From assembly GCA_937958145.1 (NCBI GenBank), contig CALGOE010000185.1:1-8575 (forward strand): a DNA stretch of 8,575 bases, given 5' to 3'. Positions 6,476 through 8,575 of the stretch are shown here, piece after piece; the first letter of the stretch is position 1; each line of letters opens with the position of its first letter. Under the pieces are notes generated by a model. It made no database searches. It was not told the DNA's origin and saw only the letters and a program-made list of their open reading frames with translations. A program made the translations under genes and the position numbers. This DNA comes from an uncultured Desulfobacca sp. (GTDB lineage Bacteria; Desulfobacterota; Desulfobaccia; Desulfobaccales; Desulfobaccaceae).

Positions 6476-6763
6476 GGGATTCTCCTGGGAGTCGATAAGG
6501 GTCGCTGCCCTGACCCCGAACCTGAGTGCTAAACCGCCGCAACCCTGTGCGCAATCAGACCATTATGATTAAAAAACATTGGCCAGTTTGCCGTTTTCTC
6601 AATAACCTGCCGTCAGTTCGTCTTGTGGGCCTGCGAACCTCCCCCAACGAAACCAGAAACCTCCTGGAGGTATTTTATCATGGGCTTCTCATCCCGGGGA
6701 GGTATTCTTTGCGAGGATCGTCGCCAGGTCCCCGGCAGCCCACGGCTTGAGCATCCGCCGGGT
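6476..6763. other. Left part of the divergent pckA-pyk control region
   Basis: No credible gene lies here. Toward pckA there is a small potential leader hairpin, GGGTC (6499-6503) with GACCC (6512-6516). A CATAAT -10-like hexamer occurs on the minus strand (6567-6562), but no matching -35 is visible, so the pckA promoter is unresolved. GGAGGTATT occurs twice (6666-6674 and 6698-6706). The first copy is followed by ATG at 6680, in frame with pyk, but it lies upstream of the better pyk promoter and encodes no recognisable domain. Confidence 0.4.
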
Positions 6764-6772
6764 TTGACCCGG
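6758..6772. promoter_or_regulatory. Inverted repeat spanning the pyk -35 box, candidate operator
   Basis: CCGGGT-TTG-ACCCGG is a perfect 6-bp inverted repeat with a 3-bp spacer. The -35 hexamer TTGACC is embedded in its centre and right arm, so a dimeric protein bound here would block RNA polymerase. No regulator is identified. Confidence 0.4.
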
Positions 6773-6792
6773 TCCCGGTCGTATGCTATATA
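6764..6792 (+). promoter_or_regulatory. Sigma70-type promoter of pyk with extended -10
   Basis: The -35 box TTGACC (6764-6769, 5 of 6) and the -10 box TATATA (6787-6792) are separated by exactly 17 bp. TGC directly before the -10 box forms an extended -10 (TGn). Transcription would start near 6799, giving a leader of about 75 nt. Confidence 0.75.
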
Positions 6793-6820
6793 TCGCCAAG
6801 AGAACTTCTTCAAACCGGAT

Positions 6821-6830
6821 ATTGATCAAT
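6821..6830. promoter_or_regulatory. ATTGATCAAT palindrome in the pyk leader
   Basis: This is a perfect 10-bp palindrome about 20 bp after the predicted start site, bracketed by CCGGA (6815-6819) and TCCGG (6835-6839). It could be an operator or part of a leader hairpin; chance occurrence is not excluded. Confidence 0.25.
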
Positions 6831-6874
6831 CTTCTCCGGCCAGCCATGGCCTTGCCAGCCCCCAGGGAGTAATG

Positions 6875-8308
6875 ATGAAACTGCCGAACTACAAAACCAA
6901 AATCGTCTGCACCATCGGTCCGGCCTCGGACTCTTTGGAAATGATGCAACGCCTGCTCCTGGCCGGTATGAATGTGGCCAGAATCAATTTTTCTCATGGT
7001 GATTTTGCCGCCCACACCCAAGTGATCGCCGATTTGCGTCGGGCCGCGGAGCTCACCGGCAAACGTCTGGCCATTCTGGCTGACCTGCCGGGACCAAAAA
7101 TCCGCATCGGCCAATTGGTGACCGAAACCCTGGAGCTGCCGTCAGGCGGCCACATCATCCTGACCACCGCCGATGTTCTGGGTGACCAGAGCCGTTTGAG
7201 CGTCCCCTTTGAGCCGCTGCCCCGCGTCGTCCACCCCGGAGACAAGATTTATATCAACGATGGCTTCGTGGAACTGGAGGTCATCCAGGTGCAGGGGCCA
7301 GAGGTCCATTGTCGGATCGTGGTCGGAGGCCTCCTGCGCGCCAAAAAAGGGCTGAATCTTCCCGGCGTCGATCTGGGCATCAGCGCCTTTACCGCACACG
7401 ACTACGAGTGTTTGCAGGTCGCCCTGGCCAGCGGCGTGGATGCAGTGAGTCAGTCGTTTGTGGAATCGGCCGCGGATATTCTGGCCCTGCGTCGGGCCGC
7501 CGCCGATCTGGGCTACAACCCCTTTGTCATCGCCAAGATCGAACGGAGTCGGGCCCTCGCCAACCTGGAGGAAATTTTCCAGGCTGCCGACGGCATTATG
7601 ATCGCCCGGGGAGATCTGGGAGTGGAGGTGCCCATTGAACAGGTGCCGGTGGTGCAGAAACAGCTCACCCGTCGGGCCAACATGCTGGGAAAACCGGTGA
7701 TAACCGCCACCCAGATGCTGGAGTCCATGACGGCCAGCCGCCGACCGACGCGGGCCGAGGCCACCGACGTGGCCAACGCTATTCTGGACGGCACCGACTG
7801 CGTCATGCTGTCCGGGGAATCGGCGGTGGGCCGTTTCCCGGTGGAGGCGGTAACCATGCTGGGAAAAATTGCCACGGCCATTGAACCGCACCGCTCCAAA
7901 TATCGGGTCCAGGAAATCCTCAATCCCTGCGAGCAGGTCCACCCCCTGCGCCCGGCCGACCTCATCGCCAGCAGCGTCGGGGCTATCTTGGAAAAGGTTG
8001 ACCCGGCCGCCATCTTCGTGCCCACCCGCAGCGGCGCCACGGCCCGCAGCATCTCCCGTTTTCATCCCAAGCAATGGATCGTGGCCATCAGCTCCGAACC
8101 CGCCACCTGCCAGACCCTGCAGTTCAGCTATGGCGTCTTCCCGGTCTATGAATCCGACCACCCGGCGAATTGGCAGGATTTTATCCGCCGCTGGCTCAAA
8201 ACCCTCGGCTTGAGCGGCGATCTGGCCATCCTCACCGAGGGCCCCTCCCGCCGCCATCCCGAAACCAACAACCGCATGGAGATTATTTCGCTGGCCAAGG
8301 AAAGATGA
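6875..8308 (+). CDS. pyk: Pyruvate kinase
   Basis: It transfers phosphate from PEP to ADP, giving pyruvate and ATP, the last step of glycolysis, in the cytoplasm. From ATG 6875 the protein is 477 residues, typical of bacterial enzymes. Visible motifs are TIGPAS (13-18), ARINFSHG (35-42), the B-domain insertion (about 70-165), the active-site signature around Lys221 and Glu223 (IAKIERSRALANLEEI), ARGDLGVE (244-251) with metal-ligand Asp247, and TATQMLESM (277-285). These are followed by PTRAEATDVANAILDGTDCVMLSGES and the C-terminal domain with PTRSGATARSISRFHP (383-398). Two ATGs are adjacent (6872, 6875); AGGGAG at 6864-6869 is spaced better for the second. The frame is open upstream to 6623, but that stretch covers the predicted promoter and has no family similarity. 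The gene diverges from pckA, its gluconeogenic opponent. Confidence 0.97.
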   Translation: MKLPNYKTKIVCTIGPASDSLEMMQRLLLAGMNVARINFSHGDFAAHTQVIADLRRAAELTGKRLAILADLPGPKIRIGQLVTETLELPSGGHIILTTADVLGDQSRLSVPFEPLPRVVHPGDKIYINDGFVELEVIQVQGPEVHCRIVVGGLLRAKKGLNLPGVDLGISAFTAHDYECLQVALASGVDAVSQSFVESAADILALRRAAADLGYNPFVIAKIERSRALANLEEIFQAADGIMIARGDLGVEVPIEQVPVVQKQLTRRANMLGKPVITATQMLESMTASRRPTRAEATDVANAILDGTDCVMLSGESAVGRFPVEAVTMLGKIATAIEPHRSKYRVQEILNPCEQVHPLRPADLIASSVGAILEKVDPAAIFVPTRSGATARSISRFHPKQWIVAISSEPATCQTLQFSYGVFPVYESDHPANWQDFIRRWLKTLGLSGDLAILTEGPSRRHPETNNRMEIISLAKER

Positions 8309-8427
8309 AAAAGATGACTGCGGCGGCATCTTCGCCGCCGGGGCGATCGGGCGCGACTGCCGGCCACCCTGAAGCCCGGTGCGAGTTTAATGGCTGGTAT
8401 GAGGAAAAGCTGACGGAAATTTTTTGA
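8305..8427 (+). CDS. Possible 40-aa open frame overlapping the pyk stop
   Basis: The frame starts at ATG 8305, overlapping the pyk TGA in an ATGA arrangement that permits translational coupling, and AAGGAAAG lies just upstream. The predicted product begins MKKMTAAASSPPG and ends WYEEKLTEIF. I recognise no family, and the frame passes through a CGGCGG...CCGCCG hairpin (8321-8340). It may be non-coding 3' sequence; it is listed because the overlap geometry is suggestive. Confidence 0.2.
   Translation: MKKMTAAASSPPGRSGATAGHPEARCEFNGWYEEKLTEIF
8321..8340 (+). terminator. GC-rich hairpin just after pyk
   Basis: CGGCGG (8321-8326) pairs with CCGCCG (8335-8340) around an 8-nt loop, 12 bp past the pyk stop. 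There is no following T-run (GGGGCG follows), so if it contributes to the 3' end it does so without the canonical U-tract. Confidence 0.3.
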
Positions 8428-8482
8428 GGGGCCAAAGATATTGCTGGAAATGACGCTGCCTGGTGCGGTGGTTTGATCCTGG

Positions 8483-8516
8483 GGGGCGGCCCGTGGCCGT
8501 GGCCACCAGCCGCCCC
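8483..8516. terminator. Large nested hairpin between convergent pyk and cold-shock gene
   Basis: The outer arms GGGGCGGC (8483-8490) and GCCGCCCC (8509-8516) are perfect. Inside, GTGGCC (8493-8498) faces GGCCAC (8501-8506), making a long, very GC-rich stem-loop. It lies 13 bp past the stop of the minus-strand cold-shock gene and between two convergent genes, so a bidirectional 3' element is likely. No T-run follows on either strand, so intrinsic termination is uncertain. Confidence 0.45.
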
Positions 8517-8529
8517 TGTCTAGTCCGGT

Positions 8530-8575
8530 TTACCCAATCTTTACCACATTCTGAGCCTGCAGTCCCTTTTGACCC
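8530..8575 (-). CDS. Cold-shock domain protein, C-terminal end only
   Basis: The minus strand enters the window in frame and ends at TAA (8532-8530). The 14 visible residues are GQKGLQAQNVVKIG. This matches the usual end of CspA-family proteins (QKG-x-QA-x-NV, followed by a hydrophobic/basic tail), which are ~65-70-residue single-stranded nucleic-acid binding OB-fold proteins. Too little is visible to say which paralogue it is. Confidence 0.75.
   Translation of the reverse strand, partial: GQKGLQAQNVVKIG

Noticed and set aside
6623..6874. N-terminal extension of pyruvate kinase from an upstream start (6623 or 6680)
   Set aside because: The stretch contains the predicted promoter and leader, shows no similarity to the family, and a well-spaced SD precedes the start at 6875.
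7142..8329. Minus-strand open frame of 395 codons opposite pyk
   Set aside because: It is antisense to a canonical pyruvate kinase; the His/Gly/Asp-rich translation is typical of antisense readings of GC-rich genes.

Overview
The window reads as an ordinary stretch of a GC-rich (mid-50s % by eye) Gram-negative chromosome. The gene content suits a deltaproteobacterium-like organism such as a Desulfobacca or Syntrophobacter relative. That placement is an impression from protein style and gene mix, not a computed assignment. There is no rRNA, tRNA, CRISPR array or complete transposase.

Left part (1-3516), nucleotide-sugar supply for surface polysaccharide. On the + strand is the C-terminal third of a ManB/CpsG-type phosphomannomutase. 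It converges on three minus-strand genes of dTDP-L-rhamnose synthesis, transcribed in the order rfbB (4,6-dehydratase), rfbC (3,5-epimerase), rfbD (4-reductase). The first enzyme of that pathway, RfbA, is not in the window. A good sigma70-type promoter lies before rfbB, with a stem-loop predicted at the extreme 5' end of the transcript. The 237-bp gap between rfbC and rfbD holds a 134-bp MITE-like element with terminal inverted repeats and nested palindromes. Its outer end supplies the rfbC stop codon.

Middle (3677-4587). A short minus-strand gene encodes a membrane-anchored SAF-domain protein resembling only the N-terminal part of Flp-pilus CpaB. Upstream of it is a gene-free stretch of about 390 bp with an AT-rich, palindrome-containing island. 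Next comes a classic intrinsic terminator that ends the pckA transcript.

Right part (4588-8575), the phosphoenolpyruvate node. ATP-dependent PEP carboxykinase (pckA, minus strand) is followed 19 bp later by an 87-aa protein of unknown function, in what looks like a two-gene operon. Pyruvate kinase (pyk, + strand) diverges from pckA across a 399-bp control region. The pyk promoter is TTGACC-17-TATATA with an extended -10, and its -35 element sits inside a perfect inverted repeat. At the right edge a minus-strand cold-shock protein gene enters the window (last 14 codons only), separated from pyk by a large GC-rich hairpin.

I see no clearly new multi-gene system. The items most worth following are the MITE-like element in the rhamnose operon, the PEPCK-linked small Cys/His protein, the truncated CpaB-like SAF protein, and the palindromic pyk promoter opposite pckA.
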